Below are positions 1 to 10,401 of a DNA stretch of 64,000 nt, piece by piece. Origin of the DNA: Ctena decussata. Lineage: Eukaryota; Mollusca; Bivalvia; Lucinida; Lucinidae. Position numbers and translations under genes: made by a program. Under the pieces are notes generated by a model, which was not told the DNA's origin, ran no database searches, and worked only from the letters and a program-made list of their open reading frames with translations. Numbering within the stretch: position 1 is the first letter of the stretch; every line of letters starts with the position of its first letter. The stretch is taken from assembly GCA_963989385.1 (NCBI GenBank), contig OZ022500.1, forward strand, positions 18,738,460 to 18,802,459, given 5' to 3'.

Positions 1-60
1 GATGATCTGAGTCTGCGCTGGGCGCACAACCACTTTTTGGGTTTTCTCGTGTCACGTATC
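1..60. mobile_element. PalA palindromic MITE, right-end fragment
   Basis: The first 60 bases match the right end of the PalA repeat that recurs throughout the window (GATCTGAGTCTGCGCTGGGC, then the TTTTCTCGTGTC terminus). The left part lies outside the window. The terminus is degenerate (GTCACGTATCA instead of GTCGCGGCTCA). Confidence 0.8.
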
Positions 61-650
61 ATCGTGACTGGTGCGAGGGTTGAAGTTTATAAACGCCACC
101 GTAAGAATCGTAGTCAGGTACCCTCAATTATAATTTTTCTTATATGTTCTTCTTTTCTTCTAGTAGTGCGTATTACGCTTTTTAGCTGTAGTCGCTATAG
201 TTAAAAATAGCCATCAGAGGAGATGGCAAATCCCCCGACCGAAGACCCCAATGGGCCTTGGTAAAAAGGGTGCACTTCAAAACACATGTTAGTAATATAT
301 TGTCTTCTTTTATGCTTCTGATTGACATTAACTGTTAACAGATGCATGATTATCTAACACTCAGACTAAAACAGTATGCTTGACTGCTGATAAGAGGTAA
401 TATCTCAAACAGCCACCATAAACACAAATGTATAGCATACGACACATTCAACTTTCAAAATGTGTAAATAACTTCCAAAGTACAAGCCCTACAAAGCTAA
501 TTTTGAGCTCTCTAGTAAGTGAATTTGGACAAAGAATCCAAATCTGGAAAAAAAAATTTTTTTTTTTTTGGGGGGGGGGGGGGGTTGGGGGGTAGCGGGA
601 GGGGGCACGGGAATGTGGAAGGGTCAGAGAGAGTTAGGAACACTGATAAG
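61..650. other. Intergenic stretch without recognisable gene; A/T/G homopolymers
   Basis: No gene is seen. The only structure is a homopolymer block at about 548-585 (A, then T, then about 15 G). Small open frames across it translate to low-complexity sequence and are not credible genes. Confidence 0.6.
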
Positions 651-654
651 ATAT

Positions 655-1960
655 CACAGCATGATCATCAATATTCTAAAAGGTACACGTACACGGTTAT
701 TCAAATTCTGGAGCTGCCAGGGTTATACAGTTATGGATCAGAGACTCAAACAGCAGCTCAAACTACCAAAGGGAAATAACTCACAAAGTATAAAAGCAAG
801 AGTTATCATTCATGTATGAGACAAGCTGTCATGACCCGTTCTGCATATCTGTGAAGTATCATGAAAATATTTCAAAAGGTATTCAAGCTATGGAGCGGAC
901 AACTAAATCATCAAAGGGAAATAACTCCAAAAGTAAACAAGCAAGAGTTGTCATTCTTGCTCGCGACACGTCATCATGAACTGTTCTACATATCTGTGAA
1001 GTATCATGAAAATATTCCAAAGGGTAATCAAGTTATAGAGCGAACACAAAATCACAGCTAAAACCATCAAGGGGAAATAACTCAAAAAGTAAGAAAGCAA
1101 GAGTTGTCATTCTTGTTCAAGACACATCGTCATAACCTGTTCTACATATCTGTGAAGTATCATGAAAATATTCCAAAAGGTATTCAAGTTATAGAGCGGA
1201 CACAAATCATACCTAAAGTGATCAAGGGGAAATAACTCAAAAAGTATGAAAGCAAGAGTTGTCATTCTTGTTCGGGACACACCGTTTTGACCTGTTCTAC
1301 ATATCTGTGAAGTATCATGAGAATATTCCAAAGGGTATTCAAGTTATAGAGCGGACACGAATCTGCCAAAAAAATCACACCTAAAACTATCAAGGGGAAA
1401 TAACTCCAAAAGTAAGAGAGCAAGAGTTGTAATTCTTGTTCGCGACACATCGTCATGACCTGTTCTACATTTCTGTGAAGTATCATGAAAATATTCCAAA
1501 GGGTATTCAAGTTACAGAGCGGACACGAATCTGCCAAAAAAATCACCAAAGGGGAGATAATTCAAAAAGTACAATCACAACAGTTACCATTCTTGTACGC
1601 GACACATCGTCATGACCTGTTCTACATTTCTGTGAAGTATCATGAAAATATTCCAAAGGGTATTCAAGTTACAGAGCGGACACGAATCTGCCAAAAAAAT
1701 CACCAAAGGGGAGATAATTCAAAAAGTACAATCGCAAAAGTTACCATTCTTGTACGCGACACATCGTCATGACCTGTTCTACATATCTGTGAAGTATCAT
1801 GAAAATATTTCAAAGGGTATTCAAGATATAGAGCGGACAAGAAAATGTTTACGGACGGACGGACGGACGGCGGACGGACGGACAGACGGACAGACGGACG
1901 GACGGACGGACGCCAGGCTCATCGCTATATCCCCCGAACCTTTCGGTCGGGGGATAAAAA
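655..1960 (+). mobile_element. Pearl-like (Helentron-associated type) element: tandem core repeats, (ACGG)n, terminal hairpin
   Basis: Core units marked by GTGAAGTATCATGAAAATAT start at 851, 996, 1152, 1307, 1475, 1632 and 1789, a period of about 145-168 bp. A more diverged unit lies upstream from about 655. The array runs into an (ACGG)n tract at 1851-1912 and then a hairpin (CCCCCGAACC / GGTCGGGGG) ending in GGGATAAAAA near 1960. Core array, tetranucleotide tract and terminal stem-loop are the layout described for bivalve pearl elements and related non-autonomous Helentron-type elements. Small open frames inside follow the repeat period and are not genes. Confidence 0.7.
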
Positions 1961-2027
1961 GGTAACGTTTACTCCATCAAGAAATAACATAATCACTGTT
2001 AATCATATTCGAATCTCCTGCAAAATA

Positions 2028-2244
2028 GGGGAGAGTCGGGTAACTTCGGACGGGCTGGTAAATTCGGACATACCATTGCAAACAGTAAAAATCCAGATGT
2101 GACGGCTCATAATGAGCTGTCTCATCAGGATTTTAACTGTTTGGCCAGTTATTGTTCTGTTTTAGTTCCAGACAACTGACATATAAAGGAACAAAATGTC
2201 ACTGTCCGAATTTACCCGCTGTCCGAAGTTACCCGACTCTCCCC
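2028..2244. mobile_element. MITE family B, copy 1
   Basis: About 217 bp with terminal inverted repeats of roughly 37 bp: the left end begins GGGGAGAGTCGGGTAACTTC and the right end is its complement, finishing ACCCGACTCTCCCC. The interior (GACGGCTCATAATGAGC, then ATCAGGATTTT) is shared with the copies at 8283 and 37404. It has no coding capacity, so it must have been moved by an enzyme made elsewhere. Confidence 0.8.
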
Positions 2245-3005
2245 TAACTGAAGATTGGTGTTTGTTGAAGTGAAAATGCGCCACCAATTGCAAACAATCG
2301 TAAAAGGAAAGATCTTCTGCAAATTCAGTTTTCTGTTTCTATTAATTTTTAGCTTTCAAAATTCATGCATGTTGTTTTTTGCTGTTTTTTTTTTTACGCA
2401 TAATGTAGTCATACATGTACATGCTTAATTGCAAAATCCAAAGCGGAAAGTTCTTAAATACATGTTTTGTATTAAACAGTGAAACCACAAATTATAATAT
2501 TTGATGAACGACGCCTATGCTAACCTCCACTAGAATGATTAGCTATATTGTCACTTTTTTAGTGAATTTAAATTTCTGCCCACTATATAGCTCGTGCATG
2601 ATTTCTGTACTGTGACTGTCCTTTGTAAACTTTTAGTACAATTTTGACGCTTTGGTCTTGAATGATTGGGCTTGTCTACGATATTTTGGGACACTCCTCG
2701 TATGTTAAGACCGTATATATCTTGGAATAACAATTATTATCAATCTCCACAATCCTTATGTAGTGCTGTTATTCCTCCCCTAGAGGTCCTGATGAGGTCA
2801 ATATGCTGAAAGTGGAATATTTTGGTGGATTCTTATCGCCTTCCCCGCCCCCATCCCCACCCAAAAAGGCGACAAGGGGTGGGGGTTGTGGAGGAGGGTA
2901 CTGATTTCGGTGAGGATCAAATTGGAGTTGGCGTCAGCGTTTGCGGAACCACGGACTTGCAGGATATCGTTTTGAGCCAGTGGATAGATTTTAACCAAAC
3001 GTACA
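2245..3005. other. Intergenic stretch, nothing recognised
   Basis: AT-rich sequence with short T runs near 2385 and a C/G-rich patch at about 2838-2900. No conserved open frame or known repeat was seen. Confidence 0.5.
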
Positions 3006-3213
3006 TCACACCGGGTAGGCGGCAATCGAAAACGCTCTTAACAATCAATTAACGCGGATCAACAACCGTTAGAAACAGCGTTTTCGAATGCAAATTGATT
3101 GCTTTCGATTGCAAATTGTAATCAATTTGCAATCGAAAACGCTGTTTTTGACGGTTTTTGATCCGCGTTTGTCGATTGCACGAGCGTTTTCGATTGCCGC
3201 TTATCCGGTGTGA
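3006..3213. mobile_element. MITE family C, copy 1 (long palindrome)
   Basis: Ends TCACACCGGGTAGGCGGCAA and its complement (GCCGCTTATCCGGTGTGA). Arms of about 90-100 bp contain the motif AATCGAAAACGC several times. A second copy lies at 28031-28217 with the same layout. The last bases were later used as the target of the adjacent SINE. Confidence 0.85.
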
Positions 3214-3220
3214 TGCATGG

Positions 3221-3468
3221 TTGGTTGATTTGATGCTTAATGTCCACAGTAAACAGCTAAGGTCATGTCGGGACGGTCAGTTAACCTAACCACACTATTC
3301 CTGGGCAGGCTTAGACCTCCTAAACGGTTAACCAGTACTAAGTGCACATACTTTCGCCAGTAACTGACAACTGCCCTTCTTGAATCAGCGGAAGGAGAAA
3401 CGAAAGTATGTGGCCAGACCGAGTTTCGAACCCAGGACCTCTGACTTATGAGTCAGGTGCCTTACCGA
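3221..3468 (-). mobile_element. tRNA-Met-derived SINE, copy 1
   Basis: Read on the minus strand, the head is tRNA-like: the stem CTGAC and its partner GTCAG flank a CTCATAA loop (anticodon CAT, methionine), followed by B-box-like GGGTTCGAAACTC. The body reads TTCCGCTGATTCAAGAAGGG and ends in a short ATCAAATCAA tail. A perfect 13-bp duplication, GTGTGATGCATGG, flanks it at 3208-3220 and 3469-3481. Compared with the copy at 23996, the first bases of the head are missing. Confidence 0.85.
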
Positions 3469-3642
3469 GTGTGATGCATGGATATACATGTGCAATGTAG
3501 CATTACGAAGTTTTTTTCTGCGAATTTCATGAATTTAAAGCGACAAGAAACGATACATGTAATAGACACTAAAAATGAATATTTTAAATAAATCATTTAT
3601 CGATTGCAGGAAACAGCGATTCAGTGAAGAGGCTGTGCTGAA

Positions 3643-3658
3643 ATGGGAACTGCCGAAG
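3643..3658 (+). CDS. Gene 1, coding exon 1: tetraspan membrane protein (start codon)
   Basis: The exon begins after a TTGCAG acceptor (ends 3609), carries 33 nt of 5' UTR, and has the start ATG at 3643 with G at -3 and G at +4, a good Kozak context. It codes for MGTAE plus the first base of the next codon and is cut by a GTAATA donor at 3659 (phase 1). It was found by comparison with the paralogous exon at 41526-41541 (MGSAE), where acceptor, spacing, ATG and donor are all conserved. The acceptor implies at least one upstream non-coding exon, which I could not locate. The full product is about 180 residues: 60 from exons 1-2, 32 from exon 3 and 88 from exon 4. Confidence 0.8.
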
Positions 3659-3990
3659 GTAATAATACTTGAGTTTGAGCACTAGAAAATCCTTATTTTT
3701 GGTACTTGTTTTTCTGCAATAACGGACACCTACCTAACTAATTGACTTGAGTTTTAGCAGCATTTTCAGTCAATCTGTCAAGGTATGTCGAGCCGTGCTT
3801 AAAGCAATGCCTGACTGATTGGCGTAATGGGAGAATATCTTATGGCATATGCAAACAGTTTGAAAAGAGTACTTCCTGGTCAACTGAAGAAAAAAGAAAG
3901 AAAAGTAAGACTTTCAGCCGTTTTTATTTCTTTAGCAGATGCGCGCGCTGATATGATCATTACTCTAAGTACATGGCGTAAAGTCTCATT

Positions 3991-4228
3991 TGAGCCGCGA
4001 CACGAGAAAAACAACAATGTGGTTGTGCGCCCAGTGCAGACTCAGATCAGCCTGGGCATCCGCCCAGTCTGATCAGAATCTTCACTGTCCGCATGAAGGT
4101 AGCTTAGTCCCTTAGCTACCCTTTAAGCGCTTAGCGAAGATTCTGATCAGACTGGGTGGATGCCCAGGCTGATCTGAGTCTGCGCTGGGCGCACAACCGC
4201 ATTGTTGGTTTTCTCGCGTCGCGGCTCA
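3991..4228 (+). mobile_element. PalA MITE, full copy (gene 1 intron 1)
   Basis: 238 bp from TGAGCCGCGACACGAG to CGCGTCGCGGCTCA. Almost the whole unit is an inverted repeat; only the centre (GTAGCTTAGTCCCTTAGCTA, then CCCTTTAAGCGC) gives an orientation, called plus here. It lies in intron 1 of gene 1. Confidence 0.9.
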
Positions 4229-4591
4229 TTTAACACAACGCCAGTAAATGATTCAACCATGAGTTTCTACTAAGCATCGACGAGAGTGTTGAGACATAAG
4301 CCTGAAAGGCGAGGGTTCAACTTCTTTCAAGTTGCCCACAGATGTTAAATCATAACTATTATTGCATAAAAAAACTACTAGGAAAATCGTAAATCGAGCG
4401 AAGAAACTATAAAGTAGTTCTTTTTTGAGAGACCGAAAAGTTCGCGAAAAAAAATGCACTTCAGCTGCAAAATTTTGAAAACGCAATTTCCAGACCGAGA
4501 GGAAGCCTTATACCTGACACCAGCTTCTAAATTACTCTATCCTCGATTTAGTTGTCTACGCCACATTTAGCGACAACCCCTGAATGAGCAT
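4229..4591. other. Intron 1 sequence, nothing recognised
   Basis: No exon, repeat or RNA feature was seen between PalA and the next inverted-repeat element. Confidence 0.5.
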
Positions 4592-5018
4592 AAGGGCGCG
4601 TTTACACGACCAAAGTTTCTATGACAAAGTAGGTTTGTCACAGAAAAAATTGCTCGTGTAAATGCCAAAATATGACAATGTTTCTTTGACAAATATATAT
4701 GGTAAAGTTACTTCGATGAATTAAATTTGTCCGTGTAAACGGAGAACTTTGCTAAAGATTATGTAACAAAGAACATTGCTACAAGCGTGGAAAATGTGAC
4801 ATAGATTTTGTTTCATCGCTGCAGGTAACTTTGACGAATAATATTTGGTCGTGTGGACACTGCAGCAAATATTTCATTGCCAAAGTTTATGTGACAAAGA
4901 TTCTATGGCACATTTTCTTTAACAAATAATTTGCTCCGTGTAAACGCAAAATGTTTGTCATACTTTCTTTGTTAAAGTTTCTGTGACATAGAAACTTTGC
5001 TCGTGTAAACGCGCCCTA
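4592..5018 (+). mobile_element. MITE family D, intact copy
   Basis: About 427 bp. It opens AGGGCGCGTTTACACGACCA and closes with the complement (CGTGTAAACGCGCCCT). The interior is a series of related modules such as TTTGTCACAG, GTGACAAAG and CGTGTAAACG in both orientations, so it can fold almost end to end. An inverted, interrupted copy lies at 5659-6667. Confidence 0.8.
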
Positions 5019-5658
5019 ACTAAGCATCAAAGCCAAATTTTTGTTACAGCAAGTCCATTCCATTACTTGTTTTTGCAGGCTTAAGAACAGCTGTTAATAG
5101 CATGCGGTACTGGTTTTCATGCAATAATTACATGTAATTCTATAATGGCGTGGAATGTTATGATTGATTTTGGCAAGAAAACCAGCACCTTACATTATCG
5201 ACAACTATAATACCCATGTTTTAACAAGGGGGATTCACGTGCTGATATACATTCCGGGATTGTTGCAAAATGACAACAAATGAAACACTAATAGAACGTC
5301 GTGGCAACTGACGTATGAAATAACTGAGTCTTTCGCTCTGGAAATAGCTTTTTTTTTCAAATTTGCAGCTGACGTTTCTTAAAAAGATTTATTTTTTTTA
5401 TGCAATAGTAGCGATTAGATTCAAACATGCTGAATCCATGCATTAACTTATGCTGGACACCTCAAAATGAGTTGAAACTCTCGCTTTGCAGGCTCTGGTC
5501 TCAAAACCTTTTATGTTGCCTAGCAGATGCTTATGCATGGAAAATCATGTTTGAGTCCTCTAATAAAAAATCAGACCTTAATTTACAAGTTCAGTCGTAT
5601 ACCGAACAGTGGCAAATTGTAACTAAAATGCATGACATAAGTATTAACTTTTGCGCTT
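5019..5658. other. Intron 1 sequence between inverted MITE D copies
   Basis: AT-rich, with T runs at about 5349-5400. The open frame at 5427-5660 has no recognisable motif and no paralogous counterpart, so it is not called. Confidence 0.5.
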
Positions 5659-6667
5659 AAGGGCGCGTTTACACGAGCAAAGTTTCTATGTCACAGAAAG
5701 TTTAACAAAGAAAGTATGACAAACATTTTGCGTTTACACGGAGCAAATTATTTGTTAAAGAAATGTGCCATAGAATCTTTGTCACATAAACTTTGGCAAT
5801 GAAATATTTGCTGCAGTGTTCACACGACCAAGTATTATTCGTCAAAGTTACCTGCAGCGATTAAACAAAATCCTTGTCACATTTTCCACGCTTAAAGGTA
5901 TACTCCCTCGTGTTTCATTACGAAGTAATCACAAAATTAAGAAACTGGTTAGTTGTATGCAAAATAATTAAGATTTGTTCAAAAAATCTTCAGCGAAAAC
6001 CTCTTTGTTACGGAGGCAGAGACGATATATCAATGCATACCCTTCTTGAATATTCACGAATATTTTTTCGTCATAAATTGATTGACTCCCACAGGCGTTT
6101 CTGCAAGCATGTTTTGAATTTTATGATTGGTTGAGTAAATAACTTTACAATAGCATTAACTCTAATCTGTGCACGTCAGTTCTTTTCAGCCAATAACTGT
6201 ATGAAGACGATTAAAGAAAGGGCTTAAGATTATTCATGATACAACTTTAACCTGATTAACTATGATTGCTGGGCGTATTCAGTCTTCGTTTTTGGAGGGA
6301 ATGGCGACCCGCTATTGCCGCTCTTTTTGTTTATTTTCTTAAATTCTCCTATTTTCAATGACCATCACAAATCGTAAATTTGGCAGATAAATGTACTTTT
6401 AATAGCAATCATTATCATGCCTAGGATATAATGTTTTGTGAGAAATTTTAAAATTAATAGAAATATTGAGGGTGTAAACTATAAGTTCTCTGTTACATAA
6501 TCTTTTGCAAAGTTCTCGGTTTACACGGGCAAATTTAATTTATCGAAGTACCTTTACCATATATATTTGTCAAAGAAACATTGTCATATTTTGGCATTTA
6601 CACGAGCAAATTTTTCTGTGGCAAAGCTACTTTGTTATAGAAACTTTGGTCGTGTAAACGCGGCCTA
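5659..6667 (-). mobile_element. MITE family D, inverted copy split by an insertion
   Basis: The sequence from 5659 to about 5893 and from about 6483 to 6667 matches the reverse complement of the element at 4592-5018. At the point where the intact copy continues CACGCTTGTAGCAATG, this copy stops at CACGCTT and is broken by about 590 bp of unrelated sequence. It resumes near AAGTTCTCTGTTACATAATC. About ten bases of the element are lost at the junction. Confidence 0.75.
5894..6482. other. Insertion of about 590 bp inside MITE D
   Basis: This sequence is absent from the intact MITE D. It begins AAAGGTATACTCCCTCG and ends near GAGGGTGTAAACTAT. I saw no open frame of note, no long terminal inverted repeats and no other copy in the window. 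It could be a mobile element of unknown type or filler from a repaired break. Confidence 0.5.
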
Positions 6668-7036
6668 ATGCCAATATATTTTCCGAAAGTTAGTGTAAAA
6701 AATTGTATCCTCTTTATGACATCATCAGCGTTGAATATCTACCAAGGAGCCACGGCAGAGCACTATCACGTCGACAGATGGACGATACAATTTTACGGCC
6801 GTACAAATAGCATTTTAGTCGTATTGAGATGAGATCAGGGTCATACTGAAAGGCCCTGAACAATGGCAACTAGTTTACAATCGAAGAAATTCCGCTTCAA
6901 GCTGGATTGAGCCCGGACCGGACCGGTCACAATTGTTTACTGCCAAAGCTCGACAAGTCACTGGCAAAATTGCTGTTGTCAGTTTGTTTGGACATTCACA
7001 ATAAGCGCAGAGGCTAACGAGAGATAGGGCCTAATT
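6668..7036. other. Intron 1 sequence, nothing recognised
   Basis: Contains a GGACCGGACCGG repeat near 6914 but no exon or repeat family I can support. Confidence 0.45.
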
Positions 7037-7930
7037 GAGCCACATCATGTGATTTCCAACAATGTGGCATTAGTGACAAGCAAAGGCTTTGAACAGACTG
7101 CATATAAATGCAGTCTGATCAGAGCCGTCGCTTGTCACATAAGCCATCTGTTGAAGTGATCCAAGCAATAGATTCAACATTAATGTGTATGATTACCCTG
7201 TATAAATGATAACACAGTATCCGAACGCACTGTACCATCTCCTCCGGTTTTCATAGTGTTGAATCGAGAGTACAGAATTCGCTTATAACCAGTAGCCGGA
7301 AATCATTATATTTTGAGTTTTTATCCGGAATCTACTGCGTCATTTATAGTTATTCAGCTTCGAAAATGTAAAGGGGGTAAGTTTAATATAATTTTCTCTT
7401 CGGTCTTTTACTTTATTGCCCTGTACAATGAAAAACTCCTTGCCGTCGCAGATTTTTTTTCAGAACAGCTTAATTTAACACGAGATTGTGTCGTGCAAAA
7501 CTTAGCTATCATTCTTTTATCAAAACTAATAAACTGTAGATTGATAACGCCTTCCGTTTATTCTAAAGATTTTTTATAAAACATGTAAGAAAATGCTCAA
7601 AATGGTTTAAGAATCATGCCAAGGGCGATTTGAAAACTGTACTAATTACTACCCACCCATACACGACATTGTACAGGGTAATAAAGTAAAAGACCGAAGA
7701 GCAAATTATATTAAACTTACCTCTTTACATTTTCGAAGCTGAATAGCTATAAATGACGCAGCAGATTCCGGATAAAATCTCAAAACATAATGATTTCCGA
7801 CTACTGGTTATAAGCGAACGTTTGTACTCTCGATTCAACGCTATGAAAACCGGAAGAGATTGTACATGTAGTTCGGATACTGTGGATAAGGATGATCAGA
7901 ATATCACATGACGAAATTGCCACATTGTTG
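7037..7930. repeat. Large inverted repeat (arms about 220 bp or more, 240-bp spacer)
   Basis: The left arm (about 7208-7428) and right arm (about 7670-7890) are complementary: for example CTTCGAAAATGTAAAG on the left pairs with CTTTACATTTTCGAAG on the right, and CGGAATCTACTGCGTCATTT with AAATGACGCAGCAGATTCCG. Outside the arms CATGTGATTTCCAACAATGT (left) also has an approximate partner near 7903-7933 (right). A smaller stem, GTGACAAGC / GCTTGTCAC, lies at about 7074-7137. The 88-codon open frame at 7313 lies in an arm and is not a gene. Confidence 0.7.
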
Positions 7931-7940
7931 GAAGTCACCT

Positions 7941-8184
7941 GGGGCCGAGTGCACAAAGGAGGCGTAAACTACGCTTGCGTAACTTACGAACGTCGGCGCA
8001 ACTAATTCTGTACTACGACTGTATTTTAATCCAAGTGCACAAAGCGATTTGTGAGAGTTGAAGCTATTTTACAACCTAGTTTACGACATGCCTCGGTTGT
8101 GCACACGGATTAAAATTCTGCGACGTTTTTACGACGGACCTACGTCGGGCGTAGGCTTACGTTTGCTTTTGTGCGGTCGGCCCC
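7941..8184. mobile_element. MITE family E
   Basis: About 244 bp with inverted ends GGGGCCGAGTGCACAAAG and its imperfect complement CTTTTGTGCGGTCGGCCCC. CpG-rich TACG/ACGT motifs repeat inside in both orientations, and a second internal GTGCACAAAG / TTGTGCAC pair adds to the folding potential. Only one copy was seen. Confidence 0.65.
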
Positions 8185-8282
8185 TGACGTGGCTCAGACG
8201 ACGCTTCAGGGGAAGCAATTAAGACGTATTCTTTTGTGCATCCCTTCTCTAAAGGGGTCAGCAATTAAAGAAGAAAAAAAAT

Positions 8283-8490
8283 CGCGTCGGGTTACATCGG
8301 ACAGCGGGCAATTCGGACATACCATTGCAAACAGTGAAAATCCAGATGAGACGGCTCATAATGAGCCATCTCATCAGGATTTTCACTGTTTGCCAAGTTA
8401 TTTTTGTTTTAATTCCAAACAACTGACATATAAATAAAACAATGGCACTGTCCGAATTAACCTGCTGCCCGAATTTACCCGATTTGACCC
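8283..8490. mobile_element. MITE family B, copy 2 (gene 1 intron 1)
   Basis: Matches the element at 2028-2244: ends CGTCGGGTTACATCGGACAG and GAATTTACCCGATTTGACCC, interior GACGGCTCATAATGAGC and ATCAGGATTTTCACTG. It lies about 110 bp upstream of exon 2. Confidence 0.8.
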
Positions 8491-8602
8491 TACATGTAGG
8501 AGCAATTTCTTTCTTTTAAGAGAAGACCAGCTACTAAAGCAAACACGAACTCACAAAAGTTTGTACTCATACGCTTTCATAATATATATGTCCTTTCTAC
8601 AG

Positions 8603-8766
8603 ATGAAGCACGTGCCAAAGCAATCAACATGTTCAGGATCCTGACTATCGTTCAGATCTTGCTCGGTGTTGGGTTGTTGGTCTGCGGCGGTGTAGGAACA
8701 CAGTACACCGACGGTGGTGAATTTGGTCTACCCTACTATCTGGGAGGTTTTCTTGTTGGCTGTGCG
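8603..8766 (+). CDS. Gene 1, coding exon 2: first membrane segment and outer loop
   Basis: 164 nt between a TTTCTACAG acceptor and a GTATGT donor, phase 1 in and phase 0 out. Joined to exon 1 it codes for residues 6-60. The first membrane segment (about residues 16-36, VQILLGVGLLVCGG) follows a short charged start (DEARAKA). A short outer loop (TQYTDGGEFGLPY) and the beginning of the second segment (LGGFLVG) follow. About 71% of residues match the paralogous exon at 43069-43232 by my count, and its length is identical. An uninterrupted (TA)n tract starts 10 bp after the donor. Confidence 0.88.
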
Positions 8767-8775
<9 letters not shown>

Positions 8776-8818
<43 letters not shown>

Positions 8819-8820
8819 TG
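8776..8820. repeat. (TA)n microsatellite plus T run
   Basis: About 35 bp of pure TA followed by about nine T, starting 10 bp inside intron 2 of gene 1. It is likely polymorphic and prone to slippage. The gene 2 intron lacks it. Confidence 0.95.
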
Positions 8821-9025
8821 ATGTTTTGGTGATACTACACTAGAGATTGGGATATAACACATTTCACACGTTTTTCTGTAATAATTCTAGAAAGACCTTG
8901 TATGGGAACAAAATGTTGTCGCTTCAAACTCGAAATTAAATTACTTGAGAACAATTATTTGTTTGAGAAAATCTGAAGTTTCTATTGAAAGAATTGAAGT
9001 TAGTAATGTCATTGAAAAAATTGGC

Positions 9026-9268
9026 GGAGCATGGCATACATTGTTTGCCATGCTCCGGAACCAAAGACGTCATATATCTGGTGCCATAGCAACACGAGTT
9101 CATTGTGATGTCTAAGTGACGTCATCGAGATGTTATTCTGCTAAGATACTGACCAATACCGAGTTGGTAGTTCCATAGTTGCTATGGTAACATACCTATG
9201 ACGTCATCTCACCTATAATTCGAGAGGAGCATGGCATACATTGTTTGCCATGCTCCTCTCGAATTATA
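9026..9268. repeat. Repeat module bounded by two GAGCATGGCA hairpins
   Basis: Hairpin 1 (9026-9056) and hairpin 2 (9214-9268) share GAGCATGGCATACATTGTTT and its return arm TGCCATGCTCC. The second has extra stem (TATAATTCGAGAG / CTCTCGAATTATA). Between them lie TGACGTCAT-like motifs at both ends (GACGTCATATAT, ATGACGTCATCT) and an inverted pair CCATAGCAAC / GTTGCTATGG. This looks like a non-autonomous element; no second copy was seen. Confidence 0.6.
9178..9191 (-). promoter_or_regulatory. Possible RFX X-box motif
   Basis: Read on the minus strand, GTTACCATAGCAAC fits the published X-box consensus RYYNYYATRRNRAC at every position. It lies inside a repeat module in intron 2 of gene 1, so function is uncertain; the match is exact but a 14-bp degenerate site can occur by chance. 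Confidence 0.3.
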
Positions 9269-10330
9269 AGCGAGATGCCACCTGAAATTCATACAATAGA
9301 AAAATGTGATTTTCTGAAACCGATAATTCATTCTAAAATAATTTAATTCTCTGTATCTTTTTTTCCTTTTTTTTTTGTTAATTTCCCTGAAAGAAACACA
9401 ATAGTTCGATTCCGTTTTACTTTGTACATCAACATTTATGGACTTTGTTAAACTGCTAACAGTTTGTTCATTACGGCTCAGACCTTAATTAGAATATTCG
9501 GCTCTGCATTGTCTTATTCTGTCACCATTTTATGCATTGTTGCTGAAAAAAAAGAAAACTTAAAACAAAAAAACATTGTGACTTTATTTAAATACATTCT
9601 TCTCAAAGGTGAGCCTATTGCTGAAGCCCTGTTTTCACATTATGCAGATCAACATTTAGCCAAAACCCAGAATGAGCATAAATTGAGTGTTGACGCAGCA
9701 TACATGAACATGAAAAATGTCCCTTTAAAATGCCCCCGTGAAGGGGAATGTTCCGGTAAGCAGACAGGAAGTTGTTTTTCTTTGCAAAAGTGGCGGAAAA
9801 TAGGTGGCTATGTCCATTCACTTTAACACTTATAGCGCTAAGAGCAAAAACAGCTGAATTTGCAAACAGCGTAGATCAAGATTATAGGCTCGCAATAAGC
9901 CCCCTCTTCTTGATCAATATGGCGTGGACAAAACCTTTTTTTCTAATAATGTTATCGTCTGCTTTTTTGGCGTCTAAAGGGTTAAATCCAGAAGTAGCTT
10001 TTGCACTTCACTGCTGAAGAGATATACCTAAAGTACAGTTACTTGACGTGGGATGTTCCCAAGAATAACCCTTCATCGACTCATATGACGTCGCAGTCGT
10101 TTTGTAATTTGAATGAGTCTCGTATCTGTTACGATTTGGCAAACTTTTCAGATCATTTTATCAAAGGGACATCGAATAGGGAATACCATGTTACTTCTTT
10201 TTAATATCATATTAATCTGGAGAATTCAGAAAAAAAAATGTAACCATACCGCGTTTCCGGGTAGACATGTGGATGTTTTACATCCCTTTCAGCAGTATTT
10301 CACTCAAATCAGGACGATGGGAGAGTAATA
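9269..10330. other. Intron 2 sequence; degenerate fragments of a dispersed repeat
   Basis: T-rich tract at 9358-9376. The part around 9690-9825 (GGGGAATGTTCCGG, GGAAGTTGTTTTTC) resembles the start of the family G repeat seen at 19930, 28440 and 47310. Open frames of 67-120 codons here lack coding signatures and are not called. Confidence 0.4.
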
Positions 10331-10401
10331 ATGAAAGGTTGTGTGCACTGGAACTCCAGCGCTAGATCAGCAGGCCAGTGCTTAACTCACTGAGCAACTG
10401 A

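Noticed and set aside
8171..8437. 88-codon frame just before exon 2
   Set aside because: It lies across the ends of MITE E and MITE B and contains only MITE sequence.
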